Source: Mycoplasmoidaceae bacterium
GTDB lineage: Bacteria > Bacillota_I > Bacilli_A > Mycoplasmatales > Mycoplasmoidaceae
Assembly: GCA_024427265.1 (NCBI GenBank)
Contig: JAKSVP010000003.1
Coordinates: 1-58,656 of the forward strand
DNA: 58,656 nt
Reading direction: 5' to 3'
Part shown: positions 10,197-20,415 of the stretch, one piece after another
Position numbering within the stretch: position 1 is the first letter of the stretch
Layout: every line of letters begins with the position of its first letter
Notes under the pieces: model-generated
Database searches by the model: none
Told to the model about the DNA's origin: nothing
Seen by the model: the letters and a program-made list of their open reading frames with translations, nothing else
Translations under genes and position numbers: made by a program

Positions 10197-10209
10197 GAAT
10201 TTCTCCTAT

Positions 10210-10241
10210 TAATTATTAAAATATTGTAATTTTAATAATTA
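10210..10241 (-). promoter_or_regulatory. Inverted repeat at hydrogenase operon promoter
   Basis: Perfect 13-bp inverted repeat TAATTATTAAAAT / ATTTTAATAATTA with a 6-nt loop, overlapping a minus-strand TATAAT (10238-10243) and ending just before the hydC ribosome site. It could be a repressor operator or a 5' mRNA stem-loop. It does not match the Rex consensus TTGTGAA-N4-TTCACAA. Confidence 0.55.
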
Positions 10242-10288
10242 TATTAAATAACATATAAAAAATATACTATTTGTATATAATGTTATCA

Positions 10289-10864
10289 ATGTTTAAATTA
10301 CAAGATCTTAAACCTTCTTCTGATTGAATATTAGAAGATAGCAACGAGTTTTTATCAAGACAATGTAAAGAGGTCGCTTTTCCATTAAATGATAAAGATT
10401 TGTTATTAGTTAACCGTATGGTTAGCTATATTGATGCTTGTTATGAAAACAGAGATAGTCAATATGACATTCGTGGTGGTATTGCTGTTGCTGCACCTCA
10501 AGTTGGATGCGATAAGAAAATTATCTATATCCATTTTGATGATGAACACAATAAGGAGCACAGATACTTACTAGCTAATCCAGAAATTGTTGCTACAAGC
10601 GTTGCTTGTTGCTACATTAAATCTGGAGAAGGATGTCTATCAGTATTCAAAGATCATAAAGGTCATGTTAAAAGATTTAACAAAATCAGAGTTAAAGCTT
10701 TAGATATGTTAAATGATAACAAACCTATAACAATCAATGCTGAAGGATTATTGTCTATTTGTTTACAACATGAGATTGATCATCTATCAGGAATTTTGTA
10801 TTATCAAAGAATTGATAAGAAACATAAATTCTTGGATGATGACAAGTCTCTCATAGCTTATTAG
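10289..10864 (+). CDS. def: Peptide deformylase
   Basis: Removes the formyl group from nascent proteins. 191 residues. The three family motifs are GGIAVAAPQVG (GxGxAAPQ), EGCLS (metal Cys) and QHEIDHLSG (HExxH). One TGA-Trp lies near the N-terminus (SSDWILED). A TATAAT at 10276-10281 places the transcription start at about the ATG at 10289, so the mRNA is probably leaderless; an in-frame ATG at 10280 overlaps the -10 box and is less likely. It is followed 8 nt later by the RNase J gene, with which it forms an operon. Confidence 0.93.
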
Positions 10865-10872
10865 GAGGCTTT

Positions 10873-12567
10873 ATGCCAGACTTAAATAAAAAACCAACAA
10901 CTGTCTTTGCACTAGGTGGAATTGAAGAAATTGGTAAGAATATGTATATCATCGAACATGATGATGAATTATTCATTATCGATTGCGGAAACAAATTTAG
11001 TGATGAAAATGAATTACCTGGTGTTACATCGGTAATTTGTCCTTTTGATTATTTGGTTGAAAACCAAAATAAGATAAAAGGTTTAATTATTACTCATGCT
11101 CACGAAGACCACATTGGTGGTGTTCCATTCTTATTAAAGACAGTTAAGATTCCGGTTATCTACGGAAGTTTATTGGTTCAAAATATTTTAAAAAGAAAAA
11201 TGAAAGAACATCCAGATGCAAAAATTGAAAAGTTTGTTGAACTTAAGGATGATCTAAAGATTGAAACTAAGCACTTTAAAATCGATTTCTTTAGAGTGTG
11301 TCACTCAATTCCATTATGTTTTGGTGTTTGTTTACAAACACCTAATGGTAATGTAGTAACTTGTGGTGACTTTAGATTTGATTTTTCTGACAAGATGGAA
11401 CAAACAGATATTCATAAAATTTGCGAAGTTGCTAAACGCGGAGTTGATTTACTATTATGTGAAACAACAAACGCTGAAGCACAAGGTTTCTCAACTTCTG
11501 AAAAATATGTTCTAGATGAAATTAGAAGACAAATTTCAAAAGCTCCAGGTAGAGTTTTCATTACTACTTTTGCTTCTAACTTACGTAGAATCCAAAACAT
11601 TATTGAAATTGCTATCAATTTAAATAAACGTATTTGTATTATTGGTAAAACAATGGATGATAACATTAGAACATCTATTAATACTGGTTTATTAAAAACA
11701 TTTAAAACAGACTTTGTTGAACCGTGTGATATTAAGAATACACCTGACAGTGAATTAGTAATTGTTTTAACTGGTTCTCAAGGAGAACCTACTGCTGCTT
11801 TAAGTATGATGACAGCAGGAAAGTATCCTCATGTTATTTTAAAACCAAGTGATACTATCTTATTTAGTTCTAACCCAATTCCAGGAAACTTTGCTTCTGT
11901 AGAAGAATTAGTTAACAAACTATACAAGTGTGGAGTTAAGGTTGTTCAAAACTCTGCAACATGTAAACTACACGCTTCAGGACATGCTACTCAAACTGAA
12001 CTTGAATTAATGATTAAATTAGTTGCACCTAAATACATTATTCCGATCCACGGTGAATATAAAATGTTATCAGCTATGGAACAAAATGTAGAATTTTTAG
12101 GAATTGAACCAGAAAGATATGTTCAATTGTCCAATGGACAAAAAGTACATTTAGTTAACCACGAATTACAAGTAACTGATGTCTTTGTTGATACTAAAGA
12201 AGTATATGTTGATGGTAAAAAGATCAATGAAGACAACTCTAAAGTATTAGGAGCAAGAAGAATTCTTGGAACTGATGGTGTCTTCAATGCAACAATCGTT
12301 ATTGATCGTAAAGCAAAGAAGATTATTGGTTTACCAATCTTAATCACTAGAGGTTGCTTCTATGCTAATGCAAGTATGGGATTAATTAAGAAGATTTGTT
12401 ATTCAATTAAAGAAAATATTGAACGAGAGATGCAACAATCTCATCAACCAATCACTAACCAAACAATTAGAAAGATTGCTGAAAACACAATCACATTCTT
12501 TATTTGAAAAAACAAAAATAAGAGACCACTTGTTAAAGCAACAGTGTTTGATGAAAAAATAGGCTAA
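10873..12567 (+). CDS. rnj: Ribonuclease J
   Basis: Metallo-beta-lactamase/beta-CASP ribonuclease for mRNA turnover and rRNA maturation, 564 residues. Metal motifs: THAHEDHIGG, CHSIP, TCGDFRFD, then beta-CASP motifs VLTGSQGEP, HASGHA and IPIHGEY. The start has the ribosome site AGGAGG 6 nt upstream. One in-frame TGA near the C-terminus is read as Trp, adding about 20 residues. A hairpin terminator overlaps the end of the gene and the stop of the convergent toxin gene. Confidence 0.95.
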
Positions 12568-12579
12568 TGCCTATTTTTT
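12554..12579. terminator. Terminator of def-rnj operon
   Basis: Stem AAAAAATAGGC / GCCTATTTTTT with TAAT loop. It overlaps the last codons of rnj and contains the stop codon of the convergent toxin gene. Confidence 0.8.
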
Positions 12580-12849
12580 AAATAAGTCACTATGGGATCC
12601 GCTTCGATACAAATACAATATTAGTTCATCTTTATAAATTTTATATATGAGAAGTCAGTCATTTTCAACATGACATTCTCTATATCCAGAATATTTCCCA
12701 GACAATGAATGATCTTTGTATTTTGTCTCTAGGGGTTTCTCTTGCGCTAGTGTGTTTACAACATATTCAAAGGTTTGAAAATTGCAATGTCTTTTCTTTG
12801 CTAATTTCAAATCTTTTTTTATTTGTGTTGATAATTTAATCTTTAACAA
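12571..12849 (-). CDS. YafQ/RelE-family toxin
   Basis: 92-residue ribosome-dependent mRNA interferase of the YafQ branch of RelE/ParE toxins. The C-terminus shows the diagnostic pattern HSLSGKYSGYRECHV then DWLLIYKIYKDEL and RSGSHSDLF; the Trp is TGA. His and Asp positions expected for YafQ catalysis appear present. It starts with TTG directly after the stop codon of the antitoxin, so the two are translationally coupled. It would act in the cytoplasm on ribosome-bound mRNA when its partner is degraded. Confidence 0.88.
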
Positions 12850-13125
12850 TTAAATCACTCCTATGTCTTCTAGTGCTTCGTGTATATTGCTATAAGTTTT
12901 TGTAGTCTTTTTACCAGACATAACCTTTTTACCTTCGTTGAAAGATTTAATTGTCTTTTTATTTGGTTGCAATTTTACTTCAAATGGTAATCCTTGTTCT
13001 TGAATAGCTTGTTTTAAAAATAAAGATACAGCAGTTGAAAAATCTAAACCAAGTTGTGTAAACAACTTAGCTGATTCTTTTTTTAAATATGGATCTAGTG
13101 TAATATTTGTTCTTTCTTTAAGCAT
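12850..13125 (-). CDS. RelB/DinJ-family antitoxin
   Basis: 91-residue antitoxin. The N-terminal ribbon-helix-helix reads LKERTNITLDPYLKKES, then AKLFTQLGLDFSTAVSLFL and KQAIQEQGLPFEV, the DinJ pattern. The C-terminal half is basic and ends in a helix that should wrap the toxin. The ATG at 13123-13125 is preceded by GAGGT at good spacing, so the longer in-frame extension upstream was not used. It probably represses its own promoter, as DinJ does (family knowledge). Confidence 0.88.
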   Translation of the reverse strand: MLKERTNITLDPYLKKESAKLFTQLGLDFSTAVSLFLKQAIQEQGLPFEVKLQPNKKTIKSFNEGKKVMSGKKTTKTYSNIHEALEDIGVI

Positions 13126-13175
13126 AATATACCTCAAATATATTATACACACTTTATACACACTTTATACAAATA

Positions 13176-14654
13176 TTATATTTCCATCTCTCCACTTGTA
13201 TTAAATTTAATATTTGGTCTACCTTTTTGTGGTGGATATTTTGTATGAATAACATATGAACATACAAACAATACAATCATTAATAACACAACACCTATAG
13301 TTATTCCATTTACTATTGTGTTTTTGTTATCGAAAGCTGTAATGTGTGATGTTGATTCACTATAGTGGAAGTCAAAGATATCACCCTTCATAATGTTATT
13401 AAATGCTGATCCGGCAGTAATACCAAGGGCTAAACTTGTGTTGTATAAACCAATTGGAGTAATGATGTTTTTATCAGTATAGTATTTGTTCAACATAATA
13501 CCTATAAACACAGGATACATCAAACCATAACCTAGACCATTTAATAAGTTTGTACTAAAGTAAGTTGGAACATTAATAATGTTCATGTTAACTATTAAGT
13601 TAGTGAATCAACACAATGAACCAAATAAGATAAGAATTCATTTCATCTTGTTTTGGTGTCTAGACAAGAATGCAGCTGCAATAATTGCTCCAACTAATTG
13701 ACCAAGAGCAAATACTAATGATAAGTAACCTTCAAAGAATTTAACTTCATCAATAACATATGTTGGATAAACTGCATTTGGTAGAGGAATATCAAAAGCA
13801 AAAGCAATATAAATTAATTGAGTTACTGAACTTGGACCAGCTAATACTCAACGAACAAAACCAAAGCAAACAGCTGCCATACAAACCAAAAGGACAACTG
13901 AATGATCATGTTTGTTTTTAACTGGTTCTTTTGTAGAAAGGTTGTGGAACAATGTCTTTCTATCTTCTTTTATAAAGAAGGTAATGACAAAAGAGACCAC
14001 AACAAATACAATTGCTAACACTCACAATCATTTCATGTAGTCAAGATAAATTGTTGGTGAAGGATCATCAGCAGATGCTCCATGTTCAGGAACAAGACCA
14101 CACAATACTGCTTCAACGCATGATGTTACAAATTCTGCAATAAGAATTGGCAAAACTAAAATAGAAACAGTTGTAAATATTTTTCTTTTGTGTTCTTGTT
14201 CTGAGAACATTAAGTTAAATAATCCAATACCTGAAGCTCCAACTCCAGTTCCAACAGATTGAATGATGTTACAAGCAAATGATCATGGTCATACAAACAT
14301 TGGTCATAATGTTGCAAGTTGAATAGCTAACGAGATAAAGATGACATTCTTTCTTGATTTCATTTTAAATGAAAGAACATCGGTTAATGGTCTTCATGCT
14401 AAGCCGACAATACCATAAATAGTTAGTGGTATTCATAATAGGCTTCCGCCATCGCCTAACCCTTGGTGAATATGCATTTGACCAGTATATTCTCTAGTCA
14501 TTAATGGTGCCATCCAATAAAAAATAAATAAGACAAAAAGTAAAACCTTGTTTTTACTACCTAGTTTTAATCGTCAAATTAAAATACCAGTGCCAATAAT
14601 GACAATAGCTAAAATAATTGAATTGACAATTAAAGCTCAGGTTTCAAAATCCAT
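13176..14654 (-). CDS. Multi-pass permease, MFS-like (copy 1)
   Basis: 492-residue integral membrane protein with about 12 hydrophobic segments and a charged central loop (FIKEDRKTLFHNLS), the layout of a major facilitator superfamily carrier. It is a clear paralogue of the next gene upstream: both share NIIQS, GxGASGIxxFNLMF followed by EQ, and a C-terminal PPK/PPQK tail. Many Trp are TGA. Substrate unknown. Being in tandem with copy 2, which is divergent from fumarase, a carboxylate or amino-acid related substrate is possible (inference). Confidence 0.75.
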
Positions 14655-14680
14655 ACTTGTCTAATTATAAATATAAAAAA

Positions 14681-14701
14681 ATAAATCCCATAGGGATTTA
14701 T
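14681..14701 (-). terminator. Terminator after permease copy 2
   Basis: Stem ATAAATCCC / GGGATTTAT with ATA loop, followed on the minus strand by a T-rich tract; located at the stop of the gene at 14701-16116. Confidence 0.75.
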
Positions 14702-16116
14702 TAGTCATCCATATCTTGTTGATTACGAACTTTATTTATCCTAACCATTTTTGGTGGGTGTTTCTTTGTTATTCAGTGAGATGCGGTGAATAATCCTCAC
14801 ATTGCTACTATTGTTGCAATTACAGCAATGGTTACAATTCAGTTTCTTCAAACAAATTCATCTCATTCAAGTTCACCACCAAATACTGATTGTTTCATGA
14901 ATGTATTGAAGAATTGACTTGAACATATTCCTATTGATAACCCAAGATTGTATAGAGTAATTGGTGTAATTTTGTTTGTTTTTGCAAAGAACTTATTCAT
15001 CACCAACCCAACAATTAGGTTGTATGTCATACCAAAAGCAAAACCATTTAAAATGTTTGTCGCCAATCTTGAATATACATTCAGAATTGATGCAGACAAT
15101 ATTACATAAACAATTCATAAACCTGAAGCTAAAGAAAAGATTGCTCATTTATTCATTCTCTTAACTAAGAATAAACCTGTTATGATGTTAGCAGCCATTT
15201 GTCCAATTGTAAAAATTACAGATAAATATCCTTCATAAGCATTTGTAACAACACCTTGATGTTTACCAATATATTTAAATTCAGTAATTGCTGTTCCACC
15301 AGATGTACAGAACTTAATGAATGATGTAATTGCAGCTGCTAAAATCAATAATAGAACGACTGATCCATCTCATTTATTTTCAATTGGTTCTTTATACTTG
15401 TTGTCTTGGTATAAATATGCTCTTTTTTCCTTAACAAAAATAGTGCATATTGCTGTAATAACAATACATACCAATCCTACAACTCACATATATTTAACAA
15501 TATTTATGTAGTCTTCGCCTTTAGCTTCAGCTGGAACAAAACTTGTCACACAGCATTGTAAAACTGAAGAAAAGAATTCAGCTAATAATGGTGGCAATGA
15601 TAATAATGTTACGGTTAAGAAAACCTTTCTTTTTGCATATTGTTCATTAAACATTAAATTGAACACTGCAATACCACTAGCACCAATACCAACAGTTATT
15701 GATTGAATAATGTTAGTTGCTAAGCATGGAACAATGATCATTGGAATAGTTCCAGCAGCTTGAATGAATAATGAAATGTAAATAACATTCTTTCTTGATT
15801 TAAGTCTATGACTTAGTAAGTCATTAAGAGGTTTCCAAAATATTCCAATGATCCCATATACAGTTACTGGTAATCACATTAATGAAGATGTAGCTCATCC
15901 TGCATCCACCATTGCCGTATGCATCTGACTCGTATACTCTCTTAATAGCATAGGAGCAATTCAATATAAGGTATAGATGATAAATAGTAAACGATAGTTC
16001 TTATCATCAAACTTAATTTTGAAGATTAGAAAAATGGATACTCCTAGGGAAACTAGCAGTACACTGAAATTAACAATCAATGCAATAATTTGATTATTAT
16101 CTAACCCATTTATCAT
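14701..16116 (-). CDS. Multi-pass permease, MFS-like (copy 2)
   Basis: 471-residue polytopic membrane protein paralogous to the gene just downstream, with ~12 membrane segments and a central cytoplasmic loop (FVKEKRAYLYQDNKYKEP). Shared blocks: REYTSQMH, SRKNVIYISL and GIGASGIAVFNLMFNEQ. Its promoter region (minus-strand TATAAT at 16127-16132) lies next to a 26-bp palindrome that also covers the fumarase promoter, so the permease and fumarase are probably co-regulated. Substrate not evident. Confidence 0.75.
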
Positions 16117-16145
16117 AGTATTTACAATTATAAAGCATTTCTATA

Positions 16146-16171
16146 ATACTTTAACACGAGTGTTAAAGTAT
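16146..16171. promoter_or_regulatory. Operator-like palindrome between permease and fumarase
   Basis: Perfect palindrome ATACTTTAACAC-GA-GTGTTAAAGTAT. Its right end overlaps the fumC -10 box (TATAAT 16169-16174), and it lies upstream of the divergent permease promoter: ideal placement for a repressor controlling both. It is not a terminator (no transcript should end here) and does not match Rex or CIRCE spacing. Confidence 0.7.
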
Positions 16172-16183
16172 AATATAAGAGTT

Positions 16184-17554
16184 ATGAAAATGAAAATAAT
16201 GAAGGATACTCTAGGCACCATAGAAGTTCCTGCAAATGTATTTTGAGGTGCACAAACTCAAAGAAGTAAACAAAACTTTACTATCTCTGATGAAAAAATG
16301 CCAAAGCAATTAATCAAGTGTATTACATATATAAAGAAAGCTTGTGCTATTGCTAATGCAAAAGTTGGCAAATTAGACAACAATAAGAAAAATGCAATCG
16401 TTAAAGTTTGTGATGAAATCTTAGCAGGTAAACTTGCTGACAACTTCCCATTGTCTATTTGACAAACAGGAAGCGGTACACAAACAAACATGAATGTTAA
16501 TGAAGTGGTTGCTTACCGTGCTAACTATGAAGCTAAGAAGGAAAAATTCATTCACCCTAATGATCATGTTAACATGTCACAATCAAGTAATGATGTTTTC
16601 CCAACTGCTATGCATTTAGTTATTGCTACATTAACTAAAGAAAAACTATTACCTAATCTTGAAAAATTAATTAAAGAACTAAAAGTTCTAGTTAAGCAAA
16701 CTTGAAATATTATCAAAGTTGGTCGTACACACTTACAAGATGCTACACCAGTAAGATTAGGTCAAGAAATTTCTGCTTGAGTTGCAATGTTAGAAAACTC
16801 AAGAGATATGATTCTTGATGCTAATAAATACATCAACCAATTATGTATTGGCGGTACAGCTGTAGGTACAGGATTAAATACTCCAAAGAACTTTGATAAG
16901 ATGGTTTGTGCTGAATTATCTAAGATGATTGGTATTAAATTCACTGCTTTACCAAACAAATTCCAAGGTTTAAGTTCTAAGGATAGCGTAAGTCACTACC
17001 ATGCTGCACTTAAGACTTTAGCTGAAAGTTTGATCAAGATTGCAAATGATGTTAGATTCTTAGCATCTGGACCAAACTGTGGTATTGGTGAAATTATTAT
17101 TCCATCTAATGAACCTGGAAGTTCAATCATGCCAGGTAAGGTTAATCCAACTCAATGTGAAGCAATGATGATGCTTTGCATCAGAGTAATTGGAAATGAT
17201 ACTTGTGTTACATTAGGTAATGCAATGGGTAACTACCAACTTAACACATTCATGCCAATGATGATCTACTCAATCAACCAATCAATTAACTTATTGGCTG
17301 ATGGTATGGATTCATTTACAAGAAAATGTGTAATTGGTATTAAACCAAACTTAAAGAAGATTGAATACAACCTATACCGTGACTTAATGTTAGTAACAGC
17401 ATTAAATGTTAAGATTGGTTATGAAAAAGCTGCTGATATTTCTAAATTAGCACAAAAAGAATCAATCACATTAAAAGAAGCTGCTAGAAAACTTGGCTAC
17501 TTAACAGATGCTGAATTTGATAAGATAGTTGTTCCAAGTAAGATGGTTGGATAA
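16184..17554 (+). CDS. fumC: Fumarate hydratase class II
   Basis: 456-residue class II fumarase (fumarate + H2O to malate). Motifs: [52 protein letters not shown] and the family signature [15 protein letters not shown]; it ends KMVG as in E. coli FumC. The WQTGSGT and SSNDVFPT blocks match fumarase rather than aspartase. Three Trp come from TGA. The ATG lies ~10 nt after the -10 box, so the leader is only a few nt. A second class II lyase is encoded at 23.5-24.9 kb with different active-site neighbours. Confidence 0.92.
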
Positions 17555-17560
17555 AAAAGA

Positions 17561-17581
17561 AAAAGAGGCAATGCCTCTTTT
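17561..17581. terminator. Bidirectional terminator fumC / lipoprotein
   Basis: AAAAGAGGC / GCCTCTTTT stem with A-run and T-run flanks between convergent genes. Confidence 0.85.
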
Positions 17582-17583
17582 TT

Positions 17584-18372
17584 TTATTTGCTGCTTGGTC
17601 CTGGTACTACATTAGCTAAATAAGGAAGGGGTGGTGACATTGATATAATTTGTTGGCTCTCTAATCAAGCTTTTAAAATTTTAAGTGCTGCACTACCATC
17701 ATCATAATCAAAACTACAATTTAAATCTGCATCAATAGAAAAGACATCAATGGTTCCTTTTGCAGCTCCTGAACAAACTATACTTCATTGATTAAATGAA
17801 GGGTAAGAAAGTTTAGCGGTATCAATAAAAAATGTTCATAAGTTTATGCTTTCTTCTGTTATCACTTTTCCTTCTAAATAGATTGGAATATTTTTAATAA
17901 CAGCTGAGGCGTTTATGCACAAATCAATTAGCGTTTCTTCTTTTTTTGGTAGGACTCGTATCATTTTTCCTTTAATAACTACATTCTTAACTATTACATC
18001 TATAGATATAGTGTTGTTTGATGTATTAACATCACTCAATGTTAAGCCTAATGTTCCTTTTAGGCTTTCAATCTTGTAATCCCCACCAACTTCTCCTTCA
18101 GAATGATCTTTAAATAAATCTTGAAAAATATCATCATAAAATATTTGTTTATTGTTTTGAATTGCTTCTAGATAAAATTTTAGAGCGCTAGATGGGCTCA
18201 TTGGGCCTACTTCAGTTGCTATTTGGGTTTCTCTAGTATAAGATTCATTAAGATATTGAGATATATCTTTCGAAAACTCAGCCTTGGCACAAGAACATGA
18301 TGAAATAAAAGGGAATGTAGCGGCTAAGCTACTAACAAATGCAATTGGTAATAATTTTTTTAATGTTTTCAT
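17584..18372 (-). CDS. Surface lipoprotein of unknown function (A)
   Basis: 262-residue predicted lipoprotein. The signal peptide MKTLKKLLPIAFVSSLAA ends in lipobox FISSC (Cys ~27). The mature part has a helical N-terminal stretch (FYDDIFQDLFK) then alternating beta-rich sequence (SNNTISIDVIVKNVVIKGK). The internal ATG was chosen over one 7 codons upstream because it begins a standard signal peptide. It lies 1 nt after the stop of lipoprotein B, so they are one transcript. Layout resembles lipoprotein B, suggesting paralogues; function not recognisable. Confidence 0.8.
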
Positions 18373-18373
18373 A

Positions 18374-19219
18374 TTATTCAATATCCTTTTCAACTGTTAT
18401 ATTTCTTAGTGAACCTAGACTAAAAGCAGCAGCAGGATATCTTTCTGAATCTTCTGACATAAATTTGCTAATAATCAGAAAGAATTTTTCTACTGTCTTA
18501 TTTTCAGATGAGGAATTGATAGTAAGGCCGACTTTAACTTTTCCAGAAAAGCCCAAAAATTTACTTATATCTAAGTTGGCTTTTACATCTATACATCAAT
18601 CTTCTGACATGAAATAAGATAAACTTGGTATACCCTTATTGTTATAGTAATCAAATGTTAGAGAGATTGGGCAAGTTTGATCTCATACACCTCCAGTTGG
18701 TGGTGTCTCAATAGCTTTAACTCTAAAGTTGTTCATAGATACACGACATTTTAGACCTATTGTTGCATCTCTATATAAAAATGTAGGTTGGTCAGGATCT
18801 AATTCAATTTCTGAAATAACAACATCAAAATCAAGATTCGCAGACCCTTTATATGTTTTTGTTGATTTATCAATAAGAACTTTTGTTGGATTAAATTTAC
18901 ATTTACCCTCAATCAATGCAATTCTTTGGTCAGGGCCCAATTCCTGCAATGCTTTAATCAACAAATTGCTTAGGTATTCACTAAAATCATCATTAAAAAT
19001 ATTGGGATTTTTTTTAACTAACTCGCCATATTTTTCTGTTGCTTCTGAAAGTTTTCATGTGTCAGGTGCGATTATTGTGGATTCATCTCTGACAAATGTT
19101 CCTTCAAAAATATCATATGCATTATTAGCTCGAACACCACATGATGCAAACATTGGTACTGTTACACCAAGAGTACTAGCTATAGTTGCTACAGGTAATA
19201 ATTTTTTTAAAATTTTCAT
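18374..19219 (-). CDS. Surface lipoprotein of unknown function (B)
   Basis: 281-residue predicted lipoprotein: signal MKILKKLLPVATIASTLGV, lipobox MFASC. The mature region starts with a helical block (NIFNDDFSEYLSNLL) followed by beta-rich repeats (IEGKCKFNPTKVLID, GSANLDFDVVISEIEL, FSGKVKVGLTINSSS) as in lipoprotein A. First gene of the A/B pair, with its own TATAAT at 19257-19262 and a 6-bp hairpin starting at the predicted transcription start. No enzymatic motif seen. Confidence 0.8.
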
Positions 19220-19233
19220 TCTATTTTCTTTCC

Positions 19234-19250
19234 GTAAGACATTCTCTTAC
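19234..19250 (-). promoter_or_regulatory. 5' mRNA hairpin of lipoprotein B
   Basis: GTAAGA-GAATG-TCTTAC stem-loop beginning about 7 nt after the -10 box and ending next to the GGAAAG ribosome site; likely the very 5' end of the mRNA. Confidence 0.55.
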
Positions 19251-19287
19251 AAAGTTATTATATATTTATATAAATGCATTACAAATT

Positions 19288-20337
19288 TTAGAATTTGAAT
19301 GGGGATGGATACTCTTGAGTTGAATAATAATATGATGATCATCCACCCATCATAACTAATACTAGAACTAGTCACTCAGGGATTTCTATTCTGTTTTGTT
19401 GTTCATCAAAAAGGTAATGGTATAAATAATAATCTAATCTAAATTTATCGACAGTTGTACCAACTAATGATATTTTAATGTTTTCATTAAAGATGGATAC
19501 AGACAAATCACCGCTTGCTAATCCATATCACTCCTTATTGTCACCTAAATATTCATAATTTTGAATATCAGGTAAAAAACACAATCCATGATTTGTAGAT
19601 TCTTCCGAATCTGGTTTATCATTAATGTAATCTAATAAAGTTTGCTTGTAAATTTGTAAAGGATCAGCCCATACAATAAATGGAATTTTATGAAATTTGC
19701 AATCAACACTTGCTTTTATTTCTATATTAATTGCTATATCAAACCCTAATGACTCAATCAAATCTTTAATTTCTTTAGGTAAATAATCAAACCCTATTTT
19801 GCTAACTATATCTAGATCTATTTGTTGGTTATATGAAGCTAAATATTCTGGTTCTTTACTTATTATTTCAAAATTTGATACTTTTCCTCTAAGTTTTTTA
19901 GCCTCAAGGGTTCTAACTGGTGTTAATGGTAAATATTCATGAATAATTTCCCATAAACTTTCTGGAATTTCTAAATCTAATAATATTTGATCAAGAGTTG
20001 TTGGTCAATCTTTTTGTGATGCATCTTTTAAAATAGGCAATATAGAATTCATTTGATTCAATGAATATCATAGATCATTTTTAATTGTTCCATGTTTTTC
20101 TTCAATTAATTGAACATATCGTCTAGTCGCTTCAAGAGCACATTTTTGTCATCATGGTTCAATATCATTGTCTTTTACAATAATTTGTTCTTGACATAAA
20201 TCAAACTTGGACGTGTCTACTTGTTTCGTTCCATCAATCCATCCAGTTTGTATTCCACAAGACGAAATAACTGGCGCTAGTCCAGCTATGGTGGCACAAA
20301 CCGCACCCAATGGAATTATTTTCTTATTTAATTTCAT
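19288..20337 (-). CDS. Surface lipoprotein of unknown function (C)
   Basis: 349-residue predicted lipoprotein: signal MKLNKKIIPLGAVCATIAGL, lipobox VISSC. GGAG lies 6 nt before this ATG, which favours it over an in-frame ATG 4 codons upstream. The mature part is Trp- and Leu-rich (WWQKCALEATRRYV; NDLWYSLNQM), and the C-terminus is unusual: IPEWLVLVLVMMGGWSSYYY, a hydrophobic stretch followed by aromatic residues. Separated from lipoprotein B by ~70 nt with B's own promoter. Function unknown. Confidence 0.75.
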
Positions 20338-20366
20338 ACTTTTCTCCATGATAAAATTATAGAAAG

Positions 20367-20393
20367 AAAAAAAGAGGCTCTGCCTCTTTTTTT
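20367..20393 (-). terminator. Terminator of the lyase-permease-malic enzyme operon
   Basis: AAAGAGGC / GCCTCTTT hairpin with T-run on both sides, between the malic enzyme stop and the promoter of lipoprotein C. Confidence 0.8.
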
Positions 20394-20415
20394 ATTTAAT
20401 GACTAAGATTATTTC

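Noticed and set aside
12571..13125. Toxin-antitoxin pair as part of a mobile element
   Set aside because: No flanking repeats, integrase or att-like duplication visible; base composition and TGA usage match the neighbours.
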